Of a DNA stretch of 64,000 bases, positions 13,001-22,596 are shown in pieces. Within the stretch, counting starts at the first letter, position 1; each line of letters opens with the position of its first letter. Origin of the DNA: Panagrolaimus kolymaensis (lineage: Eukaryota; Nematoda; Chromadorea; Rhabditida; Panagrolaimidae); the NCBI GenBank assembly GCA_028622995.1, contig JAJQJQ010000003.1, positions 434,001 through 498,000 of the forward strand, written 5' to 3'. Below the pieces are notes generated by a model. The model was not told the DNA's origin and made no database searches. It was given only the letters and a program-made list of their open reading frames with translations. Position numbers and translations under genes: made by a program.

Positions 13001-13938
13001 TCTCATTAAAAATCTATTAGCTCTCTAGTCTGACGCATCCTCCTCCTTCACTTTTTTTTTATTACTTCCTTTTTTATTATGTTGACCGCCTTCATTTTAA
13101 AGAAGCTACTATTTCTTAGATGAATATAAACTAAAATTTTAACAAGCCTTTTAGGAATTTAAAAAAGCATAGTTAACGTGCTTCGCATTTGAATATTTCT
13201 TTTCTAAGAAAATATTGCATGCTTCAATGCATTTTTGAGTCATTTTATTTTTTAAGGTTTTATTTTCGTTAATCCCAGTTGTTTGTCAAAAAAAAAATAG
13301 TTATGGCATTTTTGGAAAACAAAAGAAAAAAGATGTTCAATTTTTCTATCTTTTTTGATAAGTGTTGTTTATTGTTGTATGTAGCATTTCCGCGTTTTAT
13401 TATTATAAAAATATTTTGTTCTTCGTCCTTAAGCGGCAGTCGTCTTCAGTTTTCGAAGATTAACTTAAAAATTTCTTCCTTTCGAAGGACATTTTTTCTT
13501 GATAAGTAAAGGCAGCATAGTTCGAAATATTTTTTTCTTTTTCCTTAATTTTCTCAACAATGGATTGAAGCCTCATTGTTATTTAAAAAGGAAAATGAAA
13601 AATCTTTGTTGATCTTTAATTTTAAGAGAAGTTCAATGATTCTTGTCTTTTATAAACCAAAGAGTGGATAGCCAAACTAGCAAATAGATGATTGCAAAAA
13701 AAAAAAAAAAAGAGCAGAGAAATCTTTTTGCAATCATTTTTAAGTTTTTGTCTAACTTTTTTTTGTGTTATCCGTGTCAGTAGTTTCCGTTTGAGTGGAT
13801 TATGTTTTTTTTCAAAGCTTTAAGATATCGATCAATAAATAATGTCAAAATATAAACATGTTTTTATTATTTTTTAGATTATCATTCACCAAAACCATTT
13901 TATCAAATTTTAAAATTTATTACATATGTTCCCATGAT
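10041..13938. other. Intergenic region between divergent GTPase and MOLO1-like genes
   Basis: About 3.9 kb of A+T-rich DNA full of homopolymer T and A runs. The open frames in it are short, low-complexity and lack splice-linked continuations, so I see no protein gene. A GAC/GCG trinucleotide-rich patch lies near 11980-12045 (GACGACGACGAC runs on both sides of a short spacer). Upstream regulatory sequence for the neuronal-type MOLO1-like gene is the simplest reading. No tRNA-like or other structured RNA was recognised. Confidence 0.5.
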
Positions 13939-14006
13939 CGTTGGAGGCTGGCGACGCGGTGCACGGCGTGTCGCCAGTCCAACGGTTTACTCAACCGCGC
14001 AAACCG
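13939..14006. repeat. GC-rich double hairpin upstream of the MOLO1-like gene
   Basis: Within strongly A+T-rich DNA, CGTTGGA at 13939 pairs with TCCAACG ending at 13984, and CTGGCGAC pairs with GTCGCCAG inside it around a GTGCAC-centred loop, interrupted by a two-base GG bulge. Immediately after it, CGGTTT (13983-13988) pairs with AAACCG (14001-14006). No clear target-site duplication flanks the structure. It may be a remnant of a foldback element or a structured 5' leader. Confidence 0.5.
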
Positions 14007-14017
14007 TATACTGTGCG

Positions 14018-15854
14018 ATGCAGCCATTGATATTTAAAAGGATATTTAAATTTTTTATTATATTTTGTTTACGCATATCATATATTTCTGGAGGGTCTAA
14101 TACTAATCATAAAGACTGGTCAAATTCAGCTTATCCAGATGTTCGAGGTCCTACATATGAATTATGTGCGAAAGAATTACCTAAACAGGGATTATTGTAT
14201 CTTTGTGATCCAGATAGAATTTTAAATTCTACTCAATGTAAGTGGTAGTTTTTTAGTTCCGCTTTTTTATTAATAATTTAATTTATTATGAACTTATTTT
14301 CCGCGTGAGTAAAATATTTATGGGAAAAAATTTAAGAGAAAAAAAAACACTTTAAAAAATTTTCCCATGGGATTAACACTTCCTTATTTATTTATTTTTT
14401 CATAAATTTGACGTACATAATTGTTACAAGAATTTTTAAAAGGGTTTATTGAAAAATAAATTAAAAAATATTTGTTCCTCCTGGATATTAAAAAAGGGAT
14501 GGAGTGCATTTTTTAGAAATAAATTTTGTGATTTAAATAATGGTATTTCAAAAAAAATTTTGCTTTTTCAAGAAAACTACCTTGGTTGAAAAAATATCAA
14601 ACACCTGCAAATTAGTATAAACATTTTTTTAAAGCAGCGGCATCTTGCTTTGATATAAAATAAAAATTTTTTCTCTTGTCTCAAAATGTCGAAACATTTT
14701 TATTTAATACAAAATATTTTTTTTAAATTAATAAAAAAGAGGCTTATAAATTAAATTTTAGTGCTGAGAATCAATGATGGATTGGAAAGATTAGCCATTG
14801 GCACACCATGTCCATGTCAACGAAGATCTCAATGTAGTTCAGGTGGAGAAATAGGTAGTCCATTTCATGGCTTTGTTGTTTCCATTGCCATTGTGGATAA
14901 CCTTCAAATGACATTTCACAGTCCTTCAGAACAGTAAGCTTTTTACTTTTGGCATTTTTAAATTTTAAATATACCGCTTTTTAAGGCAGCTAATAGATCG
15001 AGCTGAAAGTTTTTGCAAAACTTTGGAAGGTCGCTGGGCTTTAGGAGATTGCGGGAATTCAGTTATTGTTTTTGTTTGGAGGCATTATAAAAAAGTAAGA
15101 ATTTTTTAAAGTTTAGTTTTTTTTTCTAAAAACCCAAATTTTAGGTTATCATATGGCCTGCCCGATTAGCTGAACGATATGTAACCCAAGATGAGAGGAG
15201 AGCAATGTTAGCAAAAATTAATGATCTAATCCAAGCTGATCGATGGGCTGAAGCACTTTCACAAATCACTTGTTAGACTTTTTTTTAGAAGACTTTAAAG
15301 TTTAAACTTAATCATTTAAAAAAAAAACTTTTCTAGATGAATTACATCAACAACTCAAAGGCGAACCTGAAGCTAGAGTTGATACGGGTACTTTATCTCT
15401 TATAGTCGCCGTTGGAGTTGCATCACTTTTAACTATTTTAATAACATGTAAGTCGTCAACTACGAATTTAAACTATAGACTTTGATAAATAAATAAAAAC
15501 AAAGGCTCAGACAATTTCCCAAGTCTTTTTTTAGATCAAAACAATTTTTTATATTTTTGCTTTTGTTTTTCAGGCTGTGTATGCGCGTTTAGATGCTTTG
15601 GAAATTTAGGGGCTGATGAAGATGGCAAATCATCTCTCAATCAATTTGACAACATTCGCACACAGGTAGACAGACTTACATCACTATTTTTTTATAAACT
15701 AAAAACAATTTTATTTCTACAGGATTTTTTACGTCGTGGTGGAAGTATGCGTCGTTCACTTTCCCATTCACCTAAATTTCAATTTAAACATAAAACGCCT
15801 CCGCCATTAACTACTTTGAGCTTTTTAAATGATTCCGATACAACTATGGTATAA
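14018..15854 (+). CDS. MOLO1-like (modulator of levamisole receptor) single-pass TPM-domain protein
   Basis: Seven exons (14018-14237, 14762-14933, 14986-15094, 15145-15271, 15337-15447, 15574-15665, 15723-15854) encode 320 aa. The start at 14018 gives a hydrophobic signal peptide (IFKRIFKFFIIFCLRI); an in-frame ATG at 13934 would run through the GC-rich hairpin and is less likely. The ectodomain has PDVRGPTYELCAKELP, LCDPDRILN, IGTPCPCQRRSQC, FHGFVVSIAIVD and RWALGDCGN, the conserved features of the MOLO1 family (TPM fold). One transmembrane helix (SLIVAVGVASLLTILIT, from 15337-15447) and a Cys-containing cytoplasmic tail with Ser/Arg follow. In C. elegans MOLO-1 is an auxiliary subunit that increases levamisole-sensitive acetylcholine receptor gating in muscle. 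Orthology to MOLO-1 itself rather than to a family paralogue is not settled. Confidence 0.82.
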
Positions 15855-16634
15855 TTAATTAATAAATTGATTGAATTTTTTGACTGTAAATATTCGGTTG
15901 TTGTTATTTAGTCTCTCTATTTTTGTTGCCTTTCATTTTTGAAAAAAAAAATTGTTAACTTTTTTTTTTGCCAAAATAAAAATTGATCTCAGCTTTCTAT
16001 AAACTAATAATGTCTTTTTTCTTTCTTGACGATGCTCAAAGTTATGAATAATAAAAAATATTTTACTTAAAAAACAGCTTTTTTCTGATTTAACCTGCGT
16101 TTTTTAAGCTTACACCAGAATGACGTTTGAAGAATGGAAAGAAGAAAAACAAAACACATAAATGATTGTTTAATTTTTTTAAACATTTTTTTTATCGTAC
16201 CAGGTTTTTTTTGGACTGAGAGAGCAACAAAAAAAGCAGACGATTTTTGCACCAATACCATGAGCAGCAATATAAATGCAAAAAAAGAGAAGAAGATCGA
16301 CAGCAAAAAAAATAAAACAAAAAAAAGCTTGGAACAAAGAGTGTTTTTTTTATTTTACTTATTTGCTTAATGTTAGTGTCTATTTTTACTGACCTCTAGA
16401 CTTTTTTATGCACCTTCTCTTTTTACTAAAACTAGCATAAATTTTAATTAACTAAATTTTTTTTTATAAATTTATAACCGTGCTTTATTAATATGTATTT
16501 TGTTTGTTGCTCTTGCAGAATAGCCAATCCCCAGAGACATTTATCCATTTATGTTCTTAAAGTTTTTTGTTTAGCATATTTTTTCCTTATCTTTTTATTA
16601 GGCTCCAGAAAAAAAAAGCTTAAATCCCTTTTAA
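15855..16634. other. Intergenic region after the MOLO1-like gene
   Basis: 780 bp of A/T runs. It contains an AATAAA-type signal near 15975 for the upstream gene and short low-complexity frames only. No conserved coding segment is visible. Confidence 0.4.
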
Positions 16635-17597
16635 ATGGCAACCAATATTTTTATTTCTCATCGCCGATGTAGTGTAAATCCATGTAATTGTGATCGATGT
16701 CAATTATGTCTTGATGGAATTGCTCCCACTTCACTCAGAGATTTAGTTTATAAAGTTAATGGATTTCAAGCTAATTTTATTCGTGAACAACATTTGGTAA
16801 ATTTCATTGGAAGTTTTCAAGGTTTAGTATTTTTCAATTCACATGGTTGAATTTTTGCCTCCAAAATCTGATTCATTTTTTTTAACATTAAAAAAAGTTT
16901 CATTTGGTGTCTCTAGTCAGAGGTCTTATTTTTTAAAGATCAAAGATACCTAAGCAAAAATAAACTAAAAAAATTTAATCTTTTCTTTTTTTTTGACATC
17001 CACCCATTTGTTTGATAAATTTATCCAAAAAAATGTGGATACAGTTTCTTGAAATCCTAATAATTATACTACGCAAATTTTTACAGTATGCCAATTATGA
17101 ACAACCATCGGAAAATGATATAAATAATTGGCATTTAATTTTAAAGTGTGCTTTTAATATTGTAAAGCGTTCGGGCTTAAATCGAATTGAATTTTTACGT
17201 TTTGTTATTGATCGTACCAGTTTGGTGAATACTAATGCGAATATTGGTAATGTAGTGGTTTTGGTTGTACATAATAAATTAAATATTGTATTTAACGAAG
17301 AAGATAAAACAGCGTATTTAAGTGAGTTTTATTAATTAATTTTTGATTGTAAAAAAGTTGGATAGTTTTTTAGTGCTTCCAACTTATTCAAATCCCAAAC
17401 GTTTATGCAATCTTCGAATTGATCATTTGCCACTTTGTGTAATATTTAATTCAATTACTATGGAAAAATGGGATGTAAACAAACTTTTTTTCATTCATTA
17501 TTTTTTCTAAACTTGGATATCGTAATTTCAGGAGTTTTGTTCTTTCCTCAAAATTCGTCGTCCTTGGATTAGTGCTCTCGTTGCTAACCGAGAATAA
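16635..17597 (+). CDS. Orphan 187-aa protein, N-terminally Cys-rich
   Basis: Four exons (16635-16796, 17087-17321, 17374-17474, 17532-17597) with consensus splice sites and consistent phases give 187 aa. I do not recognise the family. The first exon has a dense cysteine cluster (RRCSVNPCNCDRCQLC) that could bind metal. The middle (INNWHLILKCAFNIVKRSG, then a Val-rich strand before HNKLNIVFNEED) looks like a compact alpha/beta domain. The C-terminus is basic and aromatic (IRRPWISALVANRE). There is no signal peptide or membrane helix. It lies 360 bp upstream of the DNTTIP1-like gene on the same strand, so the two could share an operon. The 290-bp first intron is long for this window and could hide a missed small exon. 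Confidence 0.55.
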
Positions 17598-17957
17598 TTA
17601 TTACTAAAATGCAAATCCACTATTCTTTTTTTCATTTAGTCCTATGATAATGTAAAAGTATCGTTTATTTTTTCTATTTTTTCTTTGAAACTCGTGATAA
17701 ATAAAATTTCCCATAAAAAAAGTTAGTCCAAAAACAAAAAAAATTTTTTTATTTGTACTTGCTCCTTTTTTACACCGACAAAATAAAAAACAAAAAAACA
17801 AAAAGCTTCCCAACACGAAAAATATAAATCTTTGCTAACGGCGATGTACATACTTGTGCACGTGCGTGTTGTATATGTTAAACGTTTACTACATTTGAGT
17901 GCAAATTATTCCTTTTATATATTCTAGTTGTTATTTATAGCTTTTAAAAGTTTAGCC

Positions 17958-19574
17958 ATGGGCGTTTCGGTGGTTGAAGATGAACTTGTTACCGGTAATG
18001 GAAATGGTAACAAAGTGAATATGAAAATAGATATGCTTGAAAATTTGCTTAAATCCGTTGGATATGGAAGTTCAGCTAAAGTTAATTCCCTTCGACAAGC
18101 ATTACGTCGGAATAAAGCAGATGTTGCGGATGATGCATATCGATCATTGGATTTGCTTCGAATGGTTAGTTAATTTATTGATTAACTTTTTTAAGCAAAA
18201 AAGTATGTTTAAGGTTTTTCAAGCTGAAATGACAGCCGAAATTCGTCAAATCATAGATCGCCATGTTCGAACTACTTTCGCTCCAGCATTTGAAAATTTA
18301 AGAAGAAACGGACAAGTTAGTACTTTTAATTAGGGTTCCATCCCCCTCCCGCCCCCTAGGGGGATCCCCCTTCCCCCCGCCGATTTTTGCTCCCCGTGCC
18401 TCCCTCCCCGTGAGCCTCAGCCCCCGTCAAAAAAATGTAACACAGGGAGGAGTATGCTAAGAAAAATCCCCCGTCATATTTACAACAAAAAAATTTTTTT
18501 TTTCAAACACCCACAGGGAGGAGTACGTGCTAAAATCCCCCGTAAAAACCTCCCCGCGGCGTGTCCTCCCCTCCCTCTCCCTCCCCGTGGACCATTCCCC
18601 CGGGGGATGGAACCCTACTTTTAATAACAAAAATTCCCACAAAAAAAACTTTTTTTTTCTTTACAGACAGTTGGACAAAAAGAATTAAATGATTTATCAA
18701 TGGGAATTTTGGATGGTGTAAAAGAATCATATATGCCACCCAAAGAATACACCACAAGTTTACCAGCTGAAGATGTTTTAAAGCCCCTTCCACCAGGTGA
18801 ATTAGGTCCACCAGCTTTGCCAAATGCAGCAGCAAATGCCGATGCTCGAAGATACGAAAGCGATGATAATGAAAGTGATTCCAGTGCTTTGAGTTCACAA
18901 TTTAGTCATCCACAATTTCCAGGTATCTCTTACTCCAAATTGACTAAATAAACTCTAAAAAACTTGTTTCAGGCCAATACTCTCATGATTACCATGGCTC
19001 TCGACCTAAAAAGCGTGGACGTCCACGTAAAGTTGATGTGGATAGTGGTCGTTCGGGAACACCAATAATGAATGGATCTGAAACTGTTACTTACGCGGAT
19101 GCAATGAAGTGGAATCCTGAACGCTTGACAAACACCACTCGCTTTATTCTTGGCTCAAAAGTTAACAAACTTTTAGCAATGGGACATCGAGGGCATATTT
19201 TTGTTAAATATCCTCGCATCTTTCGTTATGTTGGAGATGATGAAGATAAAGCTTGGCTGTTTGATCGAAATATTTCTACACGAATGAGTGGAAAAGTTTT
19301 TTTCATGCTTTTACAAGATGTTATCGAACTTGCGCAAAAAGAAAATGCACCGTAAGTTTATATTTCCAAGAAAGCATCGTTTAATGATTTATTTTTCAGA
19401 CCCCACATCCAAGGTGACTTGGCTCGACATGCATTTTTAGTCCATGAAAAAATTATTGCTAAAATGAAAATGGCTATGCGGCCATTATTTGAACAACTTC
19501 ATTCCCGAATTTATTATGATACTGATTCACATATGTCTAATTCTGGCTCATTCAATGCTTTTTTAATGCAATGA
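17958..19574 (+). CDS. DNTTIP1 orthologue (MiDAC histone deacetylase complex subunit)
   Basis: Five exons (17958-18164, 18214-18315, 18667-18922, 18973-19351, 19400-19574) give 372 aa. The N-terminal part (about residues 20-105) is helical, matching the dimerisation domain that recruits HDAC1/2 in vertebrate DNTTIP1. An AT-hook, KKRGRPRK, is encoded near the start of exon 4. The SKI/SNO/DAC-like nucleosome-binding domain follows: WNPERLTNTTRFILGSKVNK, RGHIFVKYPRIFRYV and DDEDKAWL, very close to the vertebrate pattern. MiDAC is a mitotic deacetylase complex that also contains an ELM2-SANT scaffold. The start follows several acceptor-like TTAG sites (near 17930-17955), consistent with trans-splicing. 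The third intron bears a GC-rich foldback element (18331-18615) that leaves the splice sites intact. Confidence 0.88.
18331..18615. mobile_element. MITE-like foldback element in a DNTTIP1 intron
   Basis: A 285-bp C-rich island sits inside an A+T-rich intron. The left end begins TAGGGTTCCATCCCCC and the right end reads GGGGGATGGAACCC. The sequence TACTTTTAAT lies immediately before the left end (18321-18330) and again right after the right end (18616-18625), a direct target-site duplication of 9-10 bp. Terminal inverted repeats of about 14 bp plus a 9-10 bp duplication fit a non-autonomous Mutator-like (MULE) element; the superfamily is inferred. It encodes nothing convincing. Confidence 0.75.
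18441..18543. repeat. Pair of direct repeats inside the foldback element
   Basis: CACAGGGAGGAGTA at 18441 and at 18512, each followed by GCTAA, an A-run and ATCCCCCGT, form two imperfect copies of a roughly 33-bp unit 71 bp apart, separated by an A/T tract. Such internal duplication is common in miniature elements. Confidence 0.65.
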
Positions 19575-19997
19575 TACCCGTGAAACATTTTTTATTTATT
19601 TAAAAGAATCTCTTCTTTAATGTGATATTTTTTATTTTTTCCTCGTACAAAAAAATTCTTTTTAAGTTTAAAATAATGATAGAAAAATTTTATATTGAAA
19701 TTCTATATTTTTTATAGCTTTCGTGCACAAACATATTTGTTAAATAAAAGGTTTGTAAATAGTAAATAAAATATTTAAAAGAAATTGGTTTGGTACTTCA
19801 TAATAACTGGGAAAGGATGTAGGTCAAATTCATAATATGTGAGAATATCTCCCACTCTAAATTAATGGTTTTTATAAATATTAAGCATTCCATTTGAAAA
19901 AAATATTCTTTAAGTTCAAATATTTTTCTTTATAGTTATTAGTTTTAGGTTTTGCAAAATTCTGATAATTAAATTAGCTTGAGAATTTTTTGACCTA

Positions 19998-21905
19998 ATG
20001 GCTGAAAAGATTTCGTTTAATCTTTCAAGATTCTGTAAACAAAACTTTTCTCTTCCTAAAAAGCTCGTCGAATACATCAATCAAAATGCGAATGCTAAAA
20101 TCAAGCAAAAACTCGATCGAACCTGCAAATATTTTTATAAAAAAGAACCGTATTTTATCATTGACACTTTTATTGTATATAGGCCAATTATTCGAGTTGA
20201 AAATGAAATGTTTGATCAGTGTATTGATACTTCTAGTGATAATGGTTTTCCCTGGGATAAGATTGATAACATTTGGATTATAAAGGAAATAAAATATTGT
20301 GAACCCAATTTCTCATGTTTCAATTGGAGATTTTCTTGACTTGCCATTTGAAAAGTTTCTCACTTTAACGAAATCAGGAAAGGTTGAAGTTTTGGAATAT
20401 TTTTCTGTCATTCGTCCTGATGGATCTGTAACACCTTTGGAGGATATTTTAATTGCTGTTCCAAATGCTTATATAATAAAGTGTGGATTTTTATACTATT
20501 TTTTTAAATTCTAAAATCTTAACATATTGTTTTTTAAGAATTGATTATTGCCACTTTACTCCTCAAAGTTTTTCTAAATTACTTTCAATTTCATGGAAGC
20601 AAAAACTTAAGAAGCTTTACCTTGGTGAATGTAATTATGAAATTGATGTTGACTTTTTTTACGAATTTGTTAAAGTAAGCTTTACAAATTACAAAATTGC
20701 ATTTATAATTTTTCTTGTTTTTTTTATTATAGAAAAGCGTTCAATCAGACGGTTCAGTTAATATTTCTTTCACTGACAGTAGATTTGATGAATCTTTTGG
20801 AGCTTCATTTAATTCAAAAATTGACCAATCTACCGAAAAAATGCCCCGACTTTTTGAAAGAATACGATGTAAAAAATTTTAAATCTTAGTATTTTTAAAA
20901 TTTTTACTTTAGCATCAACATCAACTCTTCCTAATATAACTTTTATTAAAGAAATTATTAAGCAACAACACTTTTGTTTACCAAAACCATTAATGTATTT
21001 TATCCGAAAAAATGCAAATGCCAATGTTATGCAAAAGTTGCATTGCGCATGCAAATATTTCTATATAAATGAACCTTTTTTCATCATTGATGAGCTTCAT
21101 TATTTTCATAATGTCTGTATTGTTATTAATAACAAAAGTTTTGAAATTACTTTGAAAGAAATAAATGTGATGAAAAATATTTGGATCAAAAATAAACTTT
21201 CTGGTTATGATGAAAAATTAATGAAGAAAATTGTTCGAAATAACGCTAAAAAATATTTAATTGAAAGTAAAATTTCAATAAACACATTCAAGCATTTGAC
21301 ACGATCAAAGTCAATCATAAACCTTGAAGCCCAATATGCAACTATTTCCGGCGACGATGGAAAACTTATTTCACTTGAAGAATTATTACTTCAATTTCCA
21401 AATATGGAAAAAATTCTGTATGGTTTTTATCAGTGTTACACGCCTCCGCCTCCGGAGGCGCCTCCTTCGCCTCCGGAGGCGCCTCCACCTCCGGAGGTGG
21501 AGGCGGAGGCGGAGGCGACAAATAAGAAAATATGTAACACTGGTTTTTATATTTTTTAAATTTATTAAAGACTTTAACTTTTTTAGTGCCGTTGTCCAAA
21601 GTTTTAAAATTTTATCAAATTGCCTTCCATTAAAAAACACTATAAAATATTTTGACATTGGTTTTCTTGAAACAGTTGATACAAAATTATTAATCGATTT
21701 CCTTAAAGTTTGCTTTTTTTTTAGTTTTGTCACATTTATAAGTTCATTGTTTTAGAAAGCTCTTGCTCCTAAAGCATATCTCGATCTTCGCATTCGTGGG
21801 GATGAAGCACATTTGGCAGTAACGAAAGAAAAAATGAAAGACATGTTAGAAGCTTGGAAACCACAAGTTCATAAACCTTCAATAATCATGAGTTGTTTTA
21901 CTTAA
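19998..21905 (+). pseudogene. F-box-like two-unit locus, first unit frame-broken
   Basis: Six exons are implied (19998-20480, 20539-20674, 20733-20868, 20913-21417, 21587-21707, 21756-21905). Units 1 and 2 are homologous: LPKKLVEYINQNANAKIKQK against LPKPLMYFIRKNANANVMQK, then CKYFY-x2-EP and FIID in both. Both have a phase-2 intron after the LLLQFPN/ILIAVPN segment. In unit 1, between NIWI and PISHVS, a deletion of roughly 18 codons relative to unit 2 also changes frame; no splice pair repairs it, because the first exon is 483 nt where the downstream phase needs 485 or an equivalent. Unit 2 has no start codon where unit 1 starts and is joined to it by a GTAAAA/TTTAG intron, so this looks like one tandemly duplicated gene. 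The architecture resembles nematode F-box/FTH proteins. It could be a decaying gene or contain an assembly error. Confidence 0.55.
21431..21542. mobile_element. hAT-like miniature element (112 bp) in the F-box-like locus
   Basis: The element starts CAGTGTTACA (21431-21440) and ends TGTAACACTG (21533-21542), perfect 10-bp terminal inverted repeats. GTTTTTAT occurs directly before (21423-21430) and directly after (21543-21550), an 8-bp target-site duplication. CAGTG ends with an 8-bp duplication are the hallmark of hAT transposons. The interior is an imperfect palindrome of GCCTCC/GGAGGC repeats. It inserted a few bases inside an intron, leaving the GTATGG donor at 21418 intact. Confidence 0.82.
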
Positions 21906-22210
21906 ACATTTAATTTACAATTTTTTATTTTATGTATTATTATTTTTTGAAAAATAAGCCATTCAAATTTTTTTTATCATTTTTTTACATAGCTTTGATA
22001 AACCTGATTCGTTTTTTTTTGAATACATATTCCAGATTATTTTGACAAAATAATAATAAAGGTTAAAGTTTATTTACATATGCTTGCTTTTTTTATGCTT
22101 TTCAACTTTTTTTTAAAAAAAATAATCGTCCCCAAAACTTTATTACAACTCTTTTTTTTTGTTTAGCAAAACTCAAGATAATAGCCCTCTCTCTTTACTT
22201 CACTCTAAAA

Positions 22211-22359
22211 ATGCCGTTGGTATCTAAAAAAATGAAAAGAAAAAAGAGAAGCGATCTTCCGGTAAGTATTTATTCGCTATCGTTTTTTTTTTGTTTGACA
22301 CGCTTTTTTGTATGTATAAAAACACAGGAAGCCAAAGTTCCCGAGAACGATATAAAAAC
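22211..22359 (+). other. Possible alternative 5' coding exons of the monoamine transporter
   Basis: A start at 22211 opens a Lys/Arg-rich 17-codon segment ending exactly at a GTAAGT donor (22211-22261). A CACAG acceptor at 22327 is followed by 32 nt (22328-22359) ending at GTATGT. Joining this to an AAG acceptor at 22592 reads in frame through the ATG at 22597 of the transporter. The last acceptor has a poor pyrimidine tract, so this N-terminal extension is only a candidate. Confidence 0.3.
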
Positions 22360-22596
22360 GTATGTAAAACTTCAAACATATTTTTTTAACAAAAAAAAAA
22401 GTAGGGTCAATTGCAACATTTTTTTTTTCAAACTCAAACAAAAACATCGAAGAAAAAAATACTTTACTTCTTTCTTCGAGCTTCAAATTTTTTAAGAAAA
22501 CTTTTAAGACTTATTTTTTTCTTTCTTTCTATTTTTTTTTATGCCAACAACTACGACGACGATTATAATATAACAACAAAAAAAATATAAAGTAAA

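Noticed and set aside
13934..14017. Upstream start for the MOLO1-like protein at 13934
   Set aside because: It would translate the GC-rich hairpin and bury the signal peptide internally; the start at 14018 gives a normal signal sequence.
18457..18898. Minus-strand open frames over the DNTTIP1 intron and exon 3
   Set aside because: They run through the foldback element and antisense to a conserved exon; they are composition artefacts.
20869..20912. Stop of the F-box-like unit 1 at 20879-20881 as a true gene end
   Set aside because: A GTAAAA donor at 20869 and TTTAG acceptor at 20912 join unit 1 to unit 2 in phase, and unit 2 has no start codon at the homologous place.
21366..21755. Pro/Arg-rich open frames on both strands around 21440-21510
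   Set aside because: They are produced by the palindromic GCCTCC/GGAGGC interior of the miniature element, not by a protein gene.
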